DNA of 64,000 bases, taken from assembly GCA_040901795.1 (NCBI GenBank), contig JBBDYH010000162.1, positions 1 through 64,000 on the forward strand, read 5' to 3'. This DNA comes from JBBDYH01 sp040901795 (GTDB taxonomy: Bacteria > Planctomycetota > Planctomycetia > Pirellulales > JALHPA01). Position 1 is the stretch's first letter. The number at the start of each line of letters is the position of its first letter. Below are positions 1 through 8,518 of this stretch, in pieces. Under the pieces are notes generated by a model, which saw only the letters and a program-made list of their open reading frames with translations, ran no database searches and was not told where the DNA came from. Both the position numbers and the translations under genes were made by a program.

Positions 1-2
1 CA

Positions 3-386
3 GGACCTTTAATGCGTGCTAGCACATCACGTCCGCAAAACGGGAATGCACCCATGGGTAGTGCAGGTCTAATGAGGTCGGAGGGCGGCGATATCCCCGA
101 GGGGCTGCAACTTGTGACGGGTGCTATTGCAATGGCCCGGTTGCATGCCAGGGATGGCGTTTCAGGAGCGGACGCATCGTTAGGGTCTTTGCTTCAAATT
201 CGAGGTAGGATTTACGGGAATAACTCGCGGCAACCAGAGGCAATTGTTGATTTGGATGAATCCATTTCTATTTTCCAACGCTTGATCGTTGACGACGGCC
301 AGACTGCGCTCAAGCCCCACCTCGCCCGATCGGAACGCCACAGGAAAGAAGCGGAAATGGGAAAGGCGCTAAGCGACATCGATTGA
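3..386 (+). CDS. C-terminal part of a TPR-like protein (5' end outside window)
   Basis: The reading frame is open to the left edge of the window, so the ATG at 12 is probably internal and the gene is 5'-partial. Residues about 55-95 (counted from that ATG) read like one tetratricopeptide unit: a small-residue helix, then a helix with an ALVDLDESISIF-like pattern and a following LI segment. Planctomycete TPR proteins and kinase-TPR fusions end this way, but no catalytic domain is visible here. Function is not assigned. The frame closes with TGA at 384-386. Confidence 0.45.
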   Translation, partial: GPLMRASTSRPQNGNAPMGSAGLMRSEGGDIPEGLQLVTGAIAMARLHARDGVSGADASLGSLLQIRGRIYGNNSRQPEAIVDLDESISIFQRLIVDDGQTALKPHLARSERHRKEAEMGKALSDID

Positions 387-459
387 TCCGGTTTATTCTT
401 GCTTTCAAGCCCCCAAATCCCACGTGCCCCCGGGCCGCCGACCGAGAAACGAGCCACTG

Positions 460-603
460 ACGCCGCTTACCGTCGGCGTCGCAAAGCGCAACGAATCGGC
501 CAGCGCGTACGGCGAACCACCCGCGGCCCGCGCGATAGAAGTAGCCGCGATTCGTGCCGCCCTTGCGGCGACCTACTGAGCTTCTCTTGGCTTTCTTGGG
601 CAA
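460..603 (-). pseudogene. Remnant of an integrase-like N-terminus
   Basis: Reading from a TTG at 603, about 48 residues begin MPKKAKRSSVGRRKGG and continue with NRGYFYRAGRGWF. I recall this basic, aromatic opening from planctomycete tyrosine-recombinase N-termini; that is memory of the family, not a search. After residue 48 the frame loses the resemblance and nothing like an Arg-His-Arg-Tyr catalytic domain follows. It lies about 200 bases before tRNA-Arg, a usual kind of integration target. Could be chance. Confidence 0.3.
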
Positions 604-808
604 GGGGTTGCTCCAATTGCACGGCGGGATAGAATCGAAATCGGCTTACCCGGCGTAAGTAAAAGACGTTGGATTTCATGGCTGGCAATACCCGCAACGC
701 GAGCGTTCGAACCGGATCGGACGGAAACGTTTCGTTTATTGCCAAATTCATTGCCACGCCACTTTGTGAAATCCTAAACCCTTTGATACCAAAGGACAAG
801 CGACACAA

Positions 809-882
809 GTCCCCGTAGCCCAATTGGATAGAGCGTCGGCCTCCGAAGCCGAAGGTTACAGGTTCGAGCCCTGTCGGGGATA
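809..882 (+). tRNA. tRNA-Arg(CCG)
   Basis: Seven-pair acceptor GTCCCCG/CGGGGAT, D-arm with AATTGGAT loop, anticodon stem TCGGC/GCCGA with loop CTCCGAA (anticodon CCG at 843-845), and TTCGAGC T-loop. All stems pair; discriminator A at 882. CCA is not encoded. Reads CGG codons. Confidence 0.95.
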
Positions 883-1066
883 GTTACTCTCTAAGGTTCA
901 CCGGTTGTACCACTTCTCGCTGAAGCGTCGCAGGTCGCCGGCTGGCGGGGTCGCATCAACCAACGTTGACCCGTTGCTACTTTCTTAAACACACTGCCAT
1001 TTCCCGCGCGTGCCGGCGACGGTATAAAAACGCTCGCCGAAGTTGTCGTTCCCGTGCGGAGGGAAT

Positions 1067-1204
1067 GCTGCACACGCACTCTGGTGTGCAGCCCGCATCG
1101 CCTCCTGAGAATAGAGGAGGTGCGCAGGGCCATGCGCCAGGAACGTCGCGAGGCGGAGGGGCGGTGACATGATCCCGCGGGCAGGCATGCCTCGTGCGAT
1201 CATG
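1067..1204 (+). promoter_or_regulatory. Hairpin-rich leader before the PEP-CTERM gene
   Basis: Four inverted repeats stand in a row in the 350-base gap before the gene at 1232: a perfect 9-pair stem (1067-1075 with 1084-1092), CCTCCT/AGGAGG (1101-1106 with 1115-1120), GCGCA/TGCGC (1122-1126 with 1133-1137) and CATGATC/GATCATG (1168-1174 with 1198-1204). The second holds an anti-Shine-Dalgarno-like CCTCC. A structured untranslated leader is an inference; no known riboswitch fold was recognised. Confidence 0.35.
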
Positions 1205-1231
1205 TTCTATCGCAATCGCAGGGAGTGATTC

Positions 1232-3091
1232 ATGCGCAAGTCAGGGAGACGTTTCTCGTCGTGCCGTCGTGTTTTTCTGTTCGGAGTTGCCGCTGGTTCT
1301 TTAGCCGTGCCACCACTACAGGCGGCCATTTACTCGGTGAACAACACCGCCGACTTCGGCCCAGGGTCGTTGCGTCAGGCGGTGATCGATGTGAACACCA
1401 ACCTCGGTGCGGATACGATTCAAATCGATCCCGCGCTCAATGGCGGCACGATCAATTTGTTGAGCTCGCTGCCCGCGCTGCGAGAAAACGTGACGATCGA
1501 TGGCCCGGCCGTCGGTACGCTCACGGTCCGCTTCGTAAGTTTGGGCGACATCTTCAGCGGCGGTTTGGGCATCACCAAGCAGAGCGCCGGTACGTTGATC
1601 TTTTCTGGCGTCAACAACTACACAGGCGGCACCACGATCAACGCCGGAGTGGTGCAAGGCAATAGCTGGAGTTTAAAGGGCGACATCAAAAACAATGGCG
1701 CCGTGGTCTTTGATCAGGACGTCGGCGACGGCGTGTACACCGGCAACATCAACGGCACGGGCTCGCTGACAAAGATTGGGATGTGGAAGCTGGCAATGAC
1801 CGGCGCCAATTCCTACGCCGGGGGCACGGTTGTCAACGCAGGGCTGTTGGAAGGCGATACGGACAGCCTGCAAGGCCACATCTTCAACAACTCTGCGGTC
1901 ATCTTCGATCAGGCGGCCAACGGCACGTATGCCGGAAACATGTATGGCGCCGGCTCGTTGACGAAACTTGGCGGCGGAACGTTGACTTTGTCGGGATACA
2001 ACACCTACACCGGGCTCACAATCGTCAGCCTCGGGACTCTGCAAGGCAATAGCTACAGCCTGCCCAGCGATATCGTCAACGGCTCGGCCGTTGTCTTCGA
2101 TCAGGCGTTCGATGGGACCTATGCAGGCAAGATCAACTTCCGGGGACATGTCACGAAACAAGGCTTCGGTACGTTGACGCTCACCGGCGTGAACAGCTAC
2201 ACCGGCGGCACGACGGTCAGCCAAGGGACGCTCCGCGGCAATACCATCAGCCTGCAAGGGAATATCTCTAATAACGCCGCCGTGGTATTCGATCAGTCCT
2301 TTGATGGCACGTACTGGGGCGCGATGAGCGGCACGGGCAGCGTCACCAAGCTCGGCGCGGGCACGCTCACGCTCTCCGGGTACCATACGTTCATCGGAAC
2401 CACCACCGTCGCCGCCGGACGCCTGGCTGTCAACGGCCCGATCAGCGGGGCCGTCACCGTGCAAAACGGCGGCATGCTTGTTCTCGCTGGGGCAACTGTC
2501 CCGACCGCCACGCTCGACGTGACAAACGGCGCCGCCGTGCTCGATTACCCGATTTTTGGATCAAATCCCGGCCTGGAAGTGCGCCAGCGGATCATCGCCG
2601 CTCGCGGCGGCACCGATCTGATCGGCACGTGGCGGGGCGCCGGCATCACCAGCAGTGCGGCGGCGGCCGACCCGTCCTCGATGTCGGTCGGTTACGTGGT
2701 CAATGCCGAGTTGCCGTTGGGTCCCTATACAACTTTCCGTGGCCAGCCGGTTGATGCCACTACGGTGCTGATCCGCGGCACGAGGATTGGCGACGCCACT
2801 TTAGACGGCGTGGTTGACGACAACGACGTGACGGTCGTCGGCGCTACGTTTGGCATGACCTCCGGCGCTAACTGGGGGTTAGGCGACTTCGACTACGACG
2901 GCGACGTCGATGACAACGATGTGACGCTGGTCGGCGCGCTATACAACCCGTCCGCGTTGCCGATCTCTGCGCCGGACGAGGCGGCGCGTGCTGTGGCGGC
3001 CGTTCCGGAGCCGGCAAGCTGGCTGATGCTGGTTTGGGCCGGCGTAGGCGCTGCGTTGCTCGGCTGGCGCCGGCGACGGAGCGAGTCTTAA
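1232..3091 (+). CDS. PEP-CTERM protein with beta-strand (PATR) repeats and dockerin-like segment
   Basis: A 619-residue exported protein. Residues 1-32 are a signal peptide ending PPLQAA. Residues about 100-430 hold five or six repeats of the autotransporter-associated beta-strand type (GAGTLTLSG, NTYTGxTTVxxGxLQGN). Residues about 520-575 carry two copies of a calcium-type loop (GDATLDGVVDDNDV and GDFDYDGDVDDNDV), as in dockerin-like modules. The end, VPEPASWLMLVWAGVG then WRRRR, is a PEP-CTERM sorting tail recognised by exosortase. The ATG follows CAGGGAG at suitable spacing. Probably displayed at or released from the cell surface; the repeats suggest a beta-solenoid. The stop codon touches a truncated gene on the other strand. 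Confidence 0.9.
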   Translation: MRKSGRRFSSCRRVFLFGVAAGSLAVPPLQAAIYSVNNTADFGPGSLRQAVIDVNTNLGADTIQIDPALNGGTINLLSSLPALRENVTIDGPAVGTLTVRFVSLGDIFSGGLGITKQSAGTLIFSGVNNYTGGTTINAGVVQGNSWSLKGDIKNNGAVVFDQDVGDGVYTGNINGTGSLTKIGMWKLAMTGANSYAGGTVVNAGLLEGDTDSLQGHIFNNSAVIFDQAANGTYAGNMYGAGSLTKLGGGTLTLSGYNTYTGLTIVSLGTLQGNSYSLPSDIVNGSAVVFDQAFDGTYAGKINFRGHVTKQGFGTLTLTGVNSYTGGTTVSQGTLRGNTISLQGNISNNAAVVFDQSFDGTYWGAMSGTGSVTKLGAGTLTLSGYHTFIGTTTVAAGRLAVNGPISGAVTVQNGGMLVLAGATVPTATLDVTNGAAVLDYPIFGSNPGLEVRQRIIAARGGTDLIGTWRGAGITSSAAAADPSSMSVGYVVNAELPLGPYTTFRGQPVDATTVLIRGTRIGDATLDGVVDDNDVTVVGATFGMTSGANWGLGDFDYDGDVDDNDVTLVGALYNPSALPISAPDEAARAVAAVPEPASWLMLVWAGVGAALLGWRRRRSES

Positions 3092-3527
3092 ATAGCTGAT
3101 CGGCGGTCTCGTCGAGCGCATGCCTGGGCAGGTACTTGCCTTCGCGCGCACCATAATACCCGGTGTTGGTCAGGATCGATAAGCCACTGCCTTGGGAGAG
3201 CTGCTTGAGCAGCACCGGATCGCGCGCCAAGTAGGCGGGCGTGCAGTCCACAAACGTTTGGCAGCCCGCCTGCTTCAACCGCTTGAGATGTGGGAGCACC
3301 ACTTCATAGACCTGGTCGCGTGCGTAGCGATCTGGGCTGACCTTGTCGGCGCCGATGAAGTCCACGATCGCATGTTCGTGAGGCAAGGCCAGGCCCAACT
3401 TGTCCGCGGCAACCGGTCCCGTGACCGTGACGACGCGCCCTACTTGTCGACCTTGCGCGCGCAGGCTGCCGCTCCCGTTGAGCACGGCGCCGGCGAGCAC
3501 TGTTTGCAGAAAGCGGCGGCGGTGCAT
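3090..3527 (-). pseudogene. Truncated phosphotriesterase-family gene
   Basis: The start at 3527 gives MHRRRFLQTVLAGAVL, a Tat-like signal, then GRVVTVTGPVAADKLGLALPHEH, the beta-1 strand of the phosphotriesterase (amidohydrolase) family with its metal-binding HEH, and further family-like text (VDCTPAYLARDP, SILTNTGYYG). Similarity stops near residue 146, exactly where the opposite-strand stop codon lies (3089-3091); the frame then continues as nonsense antisense to the PEP-CTERM gene. Intact relatives are about 350 residues and hold further metal ligands that are missing here, so activity is unlikely. A deletion or rearrangement joined the two genes tail to tail. Confidence 0.75.
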
Positions 3528-3739
3528 CCTCAGGCTCCTGAGTCGAGGCGGCGTTGATTCAGGGCGATTGTACCGCGCGGTGGCCATTTTGGTTCGGAAG
3601 GCGCCCTGCTTGCCGCCGACGCGCAACATTTTGGCGTCTCGCTTTTGCTCCCGCTATATTTGTGTCAGTCTCCGCAGCGAGCGAAGCCGCCCCAGTCACG
3701 AAGAATACGGGACGGCTGGAACGCAGGACCACAACGATT

Positions 3740-5191
3740 ATGAAACCGCTCCTCAAGCTCTCCACCTTTTTCTGCGTCCTGTGTAGCTCAACGCAGAGCG
3801 CCGAGGCGGCTCGACCGCACATCATCTTGGTCATGGCCGATGACATGGGCTGGGGCCAGACCGGCTACCGCAATCATCCGCTGCTGAAGACGCCGAATCT
3901 CGACGCGATGGCCACCGCCGGCTTACGATTCGAGCGCTTCTATGCAGGCGGCCCGGTCTGCTCACCGACCAGAGCCAGCGTGATGACCGGGCGGTCGCAC
4001 GACCGCAGCGGCGTGCTCAGTCACGGCTACGCGCTGCGGCTGCAGGAGAAAACCATCGCACAGGCGCTGCAGGCGACGGGCTATGTTACCGGGCACTTCG
4101 GCAAGTGGCACCTCAACGGCCTGCGCGGGCCCGGCGCGCCGATTCTCGCCACGGACAAGTACCATCCCGGCCACTTCGGCTTCGACGAATGGGTTTCGGT
4201 CTCCAACTTTTTCGACGTGGACCCGCTGATGAGTCGCGGGGGAACGATCGAAGAGTTCCAAGGAGACTCGTCCGAGATTATTGTTGCCCAGGCAGTGAAG
4301 TTTTTGGAGCAGCATCATGCGGGCGGTAGGCCGATGTTTGCGGTCATCTGGTATGGCACTCCGCACAGTCCCTTCAAGGCGCTCGCGCAGGACAAGGCCG
4401 GCTTCAGCCAACTCAACGCAGCCTCGGCCAATCACTACGGCGAGCTGGTCGCCATGGACCGCAGCATCGGCACGCTGCGAAAGAAACTGCGCGATCTGGG
4501 CATTGCCGACAACACGCTACTGGTTTTTTGCAGCGACAACGGCGGCCTGCCTGGTATCGCGCCGGAGACCGTTGGCGGCCTGCGCGGCAACAAGGCGTCG
4601 GTCTACGAAGGCGGTCTGCGGGTACCCGGCATCGTCGAGTGGCCGGCAGTTATCAAACCGCGCGTAACGCACTACCCTGTCTGCACGATGGACCTCTTCC
4701 CCACCGTTGCCGACATCCTCGGTTTACCGATCGATGTGTTTGTCCAGCCGCTCGATGGCCTCAGCCTCAAGCCGCTCTTTGCGGCGGAGCTGACCGAGCG
4801 CACGAAACCCATTCCGTTTCGCTTCGGCGTTAAGGCGGCGCTGGTGGACAATCGCTACAAGCTGCTCAGCGAAAACCTGCGGAAGGGTCGCTTCCAACTT
4901 TATGACCTCGAATCCGACCCACAGGAATCTCGCGACCTCAGCGGCGAGCAGTCCGCTCGTTTCGAACGGATGAAGCAGGAGTTGCTGGCGTGGAACGAAA
5001 GCGTCGAAGCCAGCTTCAAGGGCAAGGATTACGCTGAAAGCAAGGTCATGCCCCCCGACCCCGAGCCGCAGCTCTGGTATGAAATCCCTGCATATCAGCA
5101 GTACCTCACCGAATGGGAACAGCGCTGGGAATTCAAGTCGTACCTCGAACAGCGTGACAAAGCCCGGAAACGCCCGCGGAAGGATCAGTAG
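3740..5191 (+). CDS. Sulfatase (Cys-type, formylglycine-dependent)
   Basis: A 483-residue exported sulfatase. Residues 1-24 form a signal peptide (MKPLLKLSTFFCVLCSS). IILVMADDMGWG holds the first calcium-binding Asp pair (34-35). The activation motif CSPTR starts at Cys74 and continues ASVMTGR, so this is the type oxidised to formylglycine. Later SDNGGLPG carries the second metal site. Family knowledge: hydrolyses sulfate esters of glycans or small aryl esters outside the cytoplasm; substrate is not predictable. I chose the ATG at 3740 because the upstream part of the open frame has no export signal or conserved text. Six bases separate it from the next sulfatase, so the two are probably one operon. 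Confidence 0.92.
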   Translation: MKPLLKLSTFFCVLCSSTQSAEAARPHIILVMADDMGWGQTGYRNHPLLKTPNLDAMATAGLRFERFYAGGPVCSPTRASVMTGRSHDRSGVLSHGYALRLQEKTIAQALQATGYVTGHFGKWHLNGLRGPGAPILATDKYHPGHFGFDEWVSVSNFFDVDPLMSRGGTIEEFQGDSSEIIVAQAVKFLEQHHAGGRPMFAVIWYGTPHSPFKALAQDKAGFSQLNAASANHYGELVAMDRSIGTLRKKLRDLGIADNTLLVFCSDNGGLPGIAPETVGGLRGNKASVYEGGLRVPGIVEWPAVIKPRVTHYPVCTMDLFPTVADILGLPIDVFVQPLDGLSLKPLFAAELTERTKPIPFRFGVKAALVDNRYKLLSENLRKGRFQLYDLESDPQESRDLSGEQSARFERMKQELLAWNESVEASFKGKDYAESKVMPPDPEPQLWYEIPAYQQYLTEWEQRWEFKSYLEQRDKARKRPRKDQ

Positions 5192-5197
5192 CGCGCC

Positions 5198-6766
5198 ATG
5201 CTCATACGAACTGCCGTTTGGCTAACGCTCACGTTACTCGGCGACACGGTTTCATCGTCTGCGGCGGAGCGGCCCAATATTCTGTTTGCCATTGCTGACG
5301 ACTGGGGCCTGCACGCAGGCGCCTATGGCACGTCGTGGATCAGCACGCCGGCTTTTGACCGAGTTGCGCGCGAAGGGCTGTTATTCAAACACGCCTACAC
5401 GCCAATGGCGAAGTGCGCACCGTCGCGGGCCGTCATCCTGACCGGGCGGCACCTGTGGCAGAACGAAGAGGCGGGCAATCACCTGGCGTACTTTCCCGTC
5501 AAGCTCAAAGGCTGGCCTGAGGTGCTGATGGAGAACGGCTGGCATGTGGGCTTGACTGGCAAAGGGTGGGGACCGGGCATTGCAAACGATTTCAACGGCA
5601 CGCCACGCCGGATTACGGGCACGCCCTTCAACAAGCGCAAAGCGGCGCCGCCGACAAGGGCGATGTCGAACAACGATTACGCCGCCAATTTCGCGGACTT
5701 TCTCGACGCCGCGCCCAAGGATGCGCCCTGGTGCTTCTGGTTTGGGGCCGCCGAGCCGCACCGCGGCTATGAGTTTCAGTCTGGCGTGAAAAAAGGGGGC
5801 AGGCGGCTGACTGACATCGACCGCGTGCCGGCTTACTGGCCCGACCACGAAACCGTGCGACACGACGTGCTCGACTACGCTTTCGAGATCGAGCACGCGG
5901 ACCGGCATTTGGGCCGCATGCTGGCCGAGTTGAAACAGCGCGGCTTGCTGGACAATACGCTCGTGATCGTGACCAGCGATCATGGAATGCCGTTTCCCCG
6001 GGTGAAGGGCTACGCCTATCACGACTCGAACCACATTCCACTGGCGATCCGCTGGCCTGGCGGTGTCAAGGTAGCGGGCCGCACGATCGATGACTTTGTC
6101 GACTTCACGGACATCGCGGCGACGGTTCTCGATGTCGCCGGCATTGTGCACGCGGAGAGCGGGATGATGCCCGTCACGGGCAAAAGTTGGCGACCGATTT
6201 TTGAGAGCGAGAAGTCCGGTCAGGTGGTTGCCGAGCGCGATCACGTTCTTATCGGCAAGGAGCGCACCGACGTGGGGCGGCCGCACGACTGGGGTTATCC
6301 GATCCGCGGGATCGTCACGCGAGAGTTCCTGTACCTGAAAAACTACGAGCCAAGCCGCTGGCCGGCCGGAAATCCGGAGACGGGTTATCTCGACACCGAT
6401 GGCAGCCCGATCAAGTCGATGATTCTCGAGCTGGGCCGCAAGGATCGTAAGGACAAGTTCTGGCAGCTCAACTTCGGCCTGCGGCCCGCGGAGGAGCTTT
6501 ACGACCTCACCAAAGACACGGATTGCGCGCACAACATCGCTGCGAAATCCGGGCAGGCGGAGCGCGTCAAGGAGCTGTGCGAACGCATGGAGGCCGAGCT
6601 TAAGGGGCAGCACGATCCGCGGATGTTCGGGCGGAGTGACGTGTTTGACAAGTACAAGCCGACTGCGGGCGCCGGCTTTTACGAGCGGTATTTGCGCGGC
6701 GAGCGGCCCGAAGCCGGCTGGGTGAACAAGAGCGACTTTGAACCGGCGCCGATTCCCCCGCGATGA
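5198..6766 (+). CDS. Sulfatase, heparan N-sulfatase-like
   Basis: A 522-residue sulfatase with a short signal peptide (cleavage near SSSAAE). RPNILFAIADDWG gives the first metal-binding Asp pair; CAPSR at Cys73 followed by AVILTGR is the formylglycine motif; SDHGMPFPRVKGYAYHDSNHIPL is the second metal site and resembles the N-sulfoglucosamine sulfohydrolase branch more than arylsulfatase A. The neighbour upstream is a sulfatase of a different subtype, so the pair may act in sequence on one sulfated polymer (inference). Ends in a proline-rich tail. A dedicated formylglycine-generating enzyme is not in the window. Confidence 0.9.
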   Translation: MLIRTAVWLTLTLLGDTVSSSAAERPNILFAIADDWGLHAGAYGTSWISTPAFDRVAREGLLFKHAYTPMAKCAPSRAVILTGRHLWQNEEAGNHLAYFPVKLKGWPEVLMENGWHVGLTGKGWGPGIANDFNGTPRRITGTPFNKRKAAPPTRAMSNNDYAANFADFLDAAPKDAPWCFWFGAAEPHRGYEFQSGVKKGGRRLTDIDRVPAYWPDHETVRHDVLDYAFEIEHADRHLGRMLAELKQRGLLDNTLVIVTSDHGMPFPRVKGYAYHDSNHIPLAIRWPGGVKVAGRTIDDFVDFTDIAATVLDVAGIVHAESGMMPVTGKSWRPIFESEKSGQVVAERDHVLIGKERTDVGRPHDWGYPIRGIVTREFLYLKNYEPSRWPAGNPETGYLDTDGSPIKSMILELGRKDRKDKFWQLNFGLRPAEELYDLTKDTDCAHNIAAKSGQAERVKELCERMEAELKGQHDPRMFGRSDVFDKYKPTAGAGFYERYLRGERPEAGWVNKSDFEPAPIPPR

Positions 6767-6786
6767 GAGGCGCCGAGAATGGCTTG

Positions 6787-7260
6787 CTACTCCAGCAGCA
6801 TCCGTTGCAGCGATGCGCGAGCCTCACCGCCGCTGATATCAGGGACGATCATCAACTCCAGTGACGCAGCGCCGACCAGGTTGACGCGGTAGTCTTCGAT
6901 CTCGCGCGTCGACCCACTGGGACTGAAGTTGTATTGCTGCCGAGCGATTTCCCGATCGTGATTGTCATTCGCCCCACGCCAGCGCAACACGAACTCTTGC
7001 GTACGCGGTCGATCCGTCTCCTGAAACGCCAGATAAATCCGCCGGATTGTCTGGGGCTCATCAAATACGAGCCGAATCGTTTGCCGGCCTGGGCCGGCTG
7101 CTCGCCACCCGCCACTGCCGCCGGCTACAAGCGCCGATTCGATCGGATGCGAAGGATCCTCCGAAGTCACCTCGACCACTGCGAGCTGCGCAACATCAAG
7201 CCATTTGTGCGGCTCAAGAGAGGCGTCTTCTGAACCGTTCGTCGTAATTCGCTTGCGCAT
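6787..7260 (-). CDS. Conserved carbohydrate-binding-like protein (discoidin-type fold)
   Basis: A 157-residue protein without a signal peptide. EVTSEDPSHPIESAL near residue 30, then QTIRLVFDEPQTIRRIYLAFQE, TQEFVLRW and IVPDISGG near the end follow the pattern of a widespread small bacterial family that looks like a single F5/8-type beta-sandwich domain (recognised by pattern; family function unknown). It lies convergent to the second sulfatase with 20 bases between them and 21 bases downstream of the DUF1501 gene on the same strand. Ligand not predictable. Confidence 0.65.
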   Translation of the reverse strand: MRKRITTNGSEDASLEPHKWLDVAQLAVVEVTSEDPSHPIESALVAGGSGGWRAAGPGRQTIRLVFDEPQTIRRIYLAFQETDRPRTQEFVLRWRGANDNHDREIARQQYNFSPSGSTREIEDYRVNLVGAASLELMIVPDISGGEARASLQRMLLE

Positions 7261-7281
7261 CGGCCTCCCTCTGGGCTAGTA

Positions 7282-8505
7282 TCAACCGGTCAATAAAGGA
7301 AGCGGTTGATAGGTTCCTCCCAAGATAGCCTGTGAGTCGATGCCAAGCCACTTGTCGAGAAGAGTGGCATAAATCTGGCGAAAGTCAGTGGTCATGGGAA
7401 GATCACCCGCGTCGAGTTTTGCAAGGTCCGGCATGGGGCCGATCAATCCCCCTGTGACCCGCTTTCCCGCAAGAAAGACCGGCCCCGCGGCGCCATGATC
7501 GGTCCCCAGCGAGTCGTTTTCCTGGACACGACGGCCGAACTCGCTGAAGGCCAGGACGATGACTCGCTCGCTTAGTTCCGTTGCTTGCAGATCGTCGAGA
7601 AACGCTTTAATCGCTTGAGAGAACTCGGCCAACAGTTGCCCGTGCGTGTAGACCTGGGCCGCGTGAGTGTCGTAGCCGCTTTGGATCGCGTAGAATACGC
7701 GGGCGGCCGAGCCGCTTTTGAGTAATTGCGACACGACGCGCAGCCGCGCCGCTAATGTTGTGTCGGGATACGAGGGCCCTCCGGTAGTGGACGAAGTGCG
7801 CTGCCGTCGCTCGATCTGGTTGGCCGCTGCGTAAGCCGACACCACCTGACGCGTGACAAATTGCCGCAGCGACTCGTCGCCGGAGGCGCTCGTAACGCGA
7901 TCGATGGTCGATGTGCGTCGTGGCGGGGTCCCGCGAGAGAGAGTGAGATCGTCGATTTGCGAAAGCGCCGTTGTGACCGAGCGGCGTCCCCACAAAGCGA
8001 CCGGCGCCTGCTCTTCGCCGACATAAACTGCCGCGGCCTCCGCCGCGTTCTGCCGTGCGGCGTCGCCGTCGAGCGAGCGACCGAGCCAGCCGTAGCCGTT
8101 GTGGGCTGCATCGTCGAATGTGGCCGTCTGCCAGATCCGCATGCTGCGAAAGTGCGACCGGTCGGGATTCGGATAGCCGACGCCCTGGACAATCGCCAGC
8201 CGCCCATCGTCAAAAAGCTCTTTCGCGGCGCGCATCCGCGGGTGCAGTCCCAGGGAGTCGGACAGTTTGTGCACGTCTTTCGCGGGAACGTGCAGTTTGG
8301 AACGAGCTTTGACATAGGCATCGTCCGCATAGGGCACGACGGTATTGAGTCCGTCGTTGCCGCCGTCGAGCTGAATGACGACCAGGACGGGCGCATCGCG
8401 AGACGCCGCCGCGGCCCGCGCAGCGCGGCAGAGCATCGTGGGGACGCAGGAGGCCATCGAGATCAACGAACCGCTCCGCGCGATGAACTGACGACGAGAG
8501 AGCAT
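7282..8505 (-). CDS. DUF1501 protein, Tat-exported
   Basis: A 407-residue DUF1501 protein, common in planctomycetes. The start MLSRRQFIARSG is a Tat twin-arginine signal with SMASCVPTMLCRAARA as its hydrophobic part. VVIQLDGGNDGLNTVVPY is the family signature; FSEFGRRVQENDSLGTDHGAAGP near the C-terminus resembles the alkaline-phosphatase/sulfatase-superfamily metal site. No enzymatic role is established for the family. It directly follows the DUF1800 gene (13 bases apart), the usual pairing; a second pair occurs at 39063-41822. Confidence 0.9.
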   Translation of the reverse strand: MLSRRQFIARSGSLISMASCVPTMLCRAARAAAASRDAPVLVVIQLDGGNDGLNTVVPYADDAYVKARSKLHVPAKDVHKLSDSLGLHPRMRAAKELFDDGRLAIVQGVGYPNPDRSHFRSMRIWQTATFDDAAHNGYGWLGRSLDGDAARQNAAEAAAVYVGEEQAPVALWGRRSVTTALSQIDDLTLSRGTPPRRTSTIDRVTSASGDESLRQFVTRQVVSAYAAANQIERRQRTSSTTGGPSYPDTTLAARLRVVSQLLKSGSAARVFYAIQSGYDTHAAQVYTHGQLLAEFSQAIKAFLDDLQATELSERVIVLAFSEFGRRVQENDSLGTDHGAAGPVFLAGKRVTGGLIGPMPDLAKLDAGDLPMTTDFRQIYATLLDKWLGIDSQAILGGTYQPLPLLTG

Positions 8506-8518
8506 CTAAGCCTCGCTT

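Noticed and set aside
1673..2464. Long minus-strand frame of 263 codons opposite the PEP-CTERM gene
   Set aside because: It is the antisense shadow of repeated coding sequence; composition is Arg/Ala/Gly-rich, with no ribosome site or family text.
5381..6613. 410-codon minus-strand frame opposite the second sulfatase
   Set aside because: Antisense shadow in GC-rich DNA; the plus-strand sulfatase has complete motifs over the same span.
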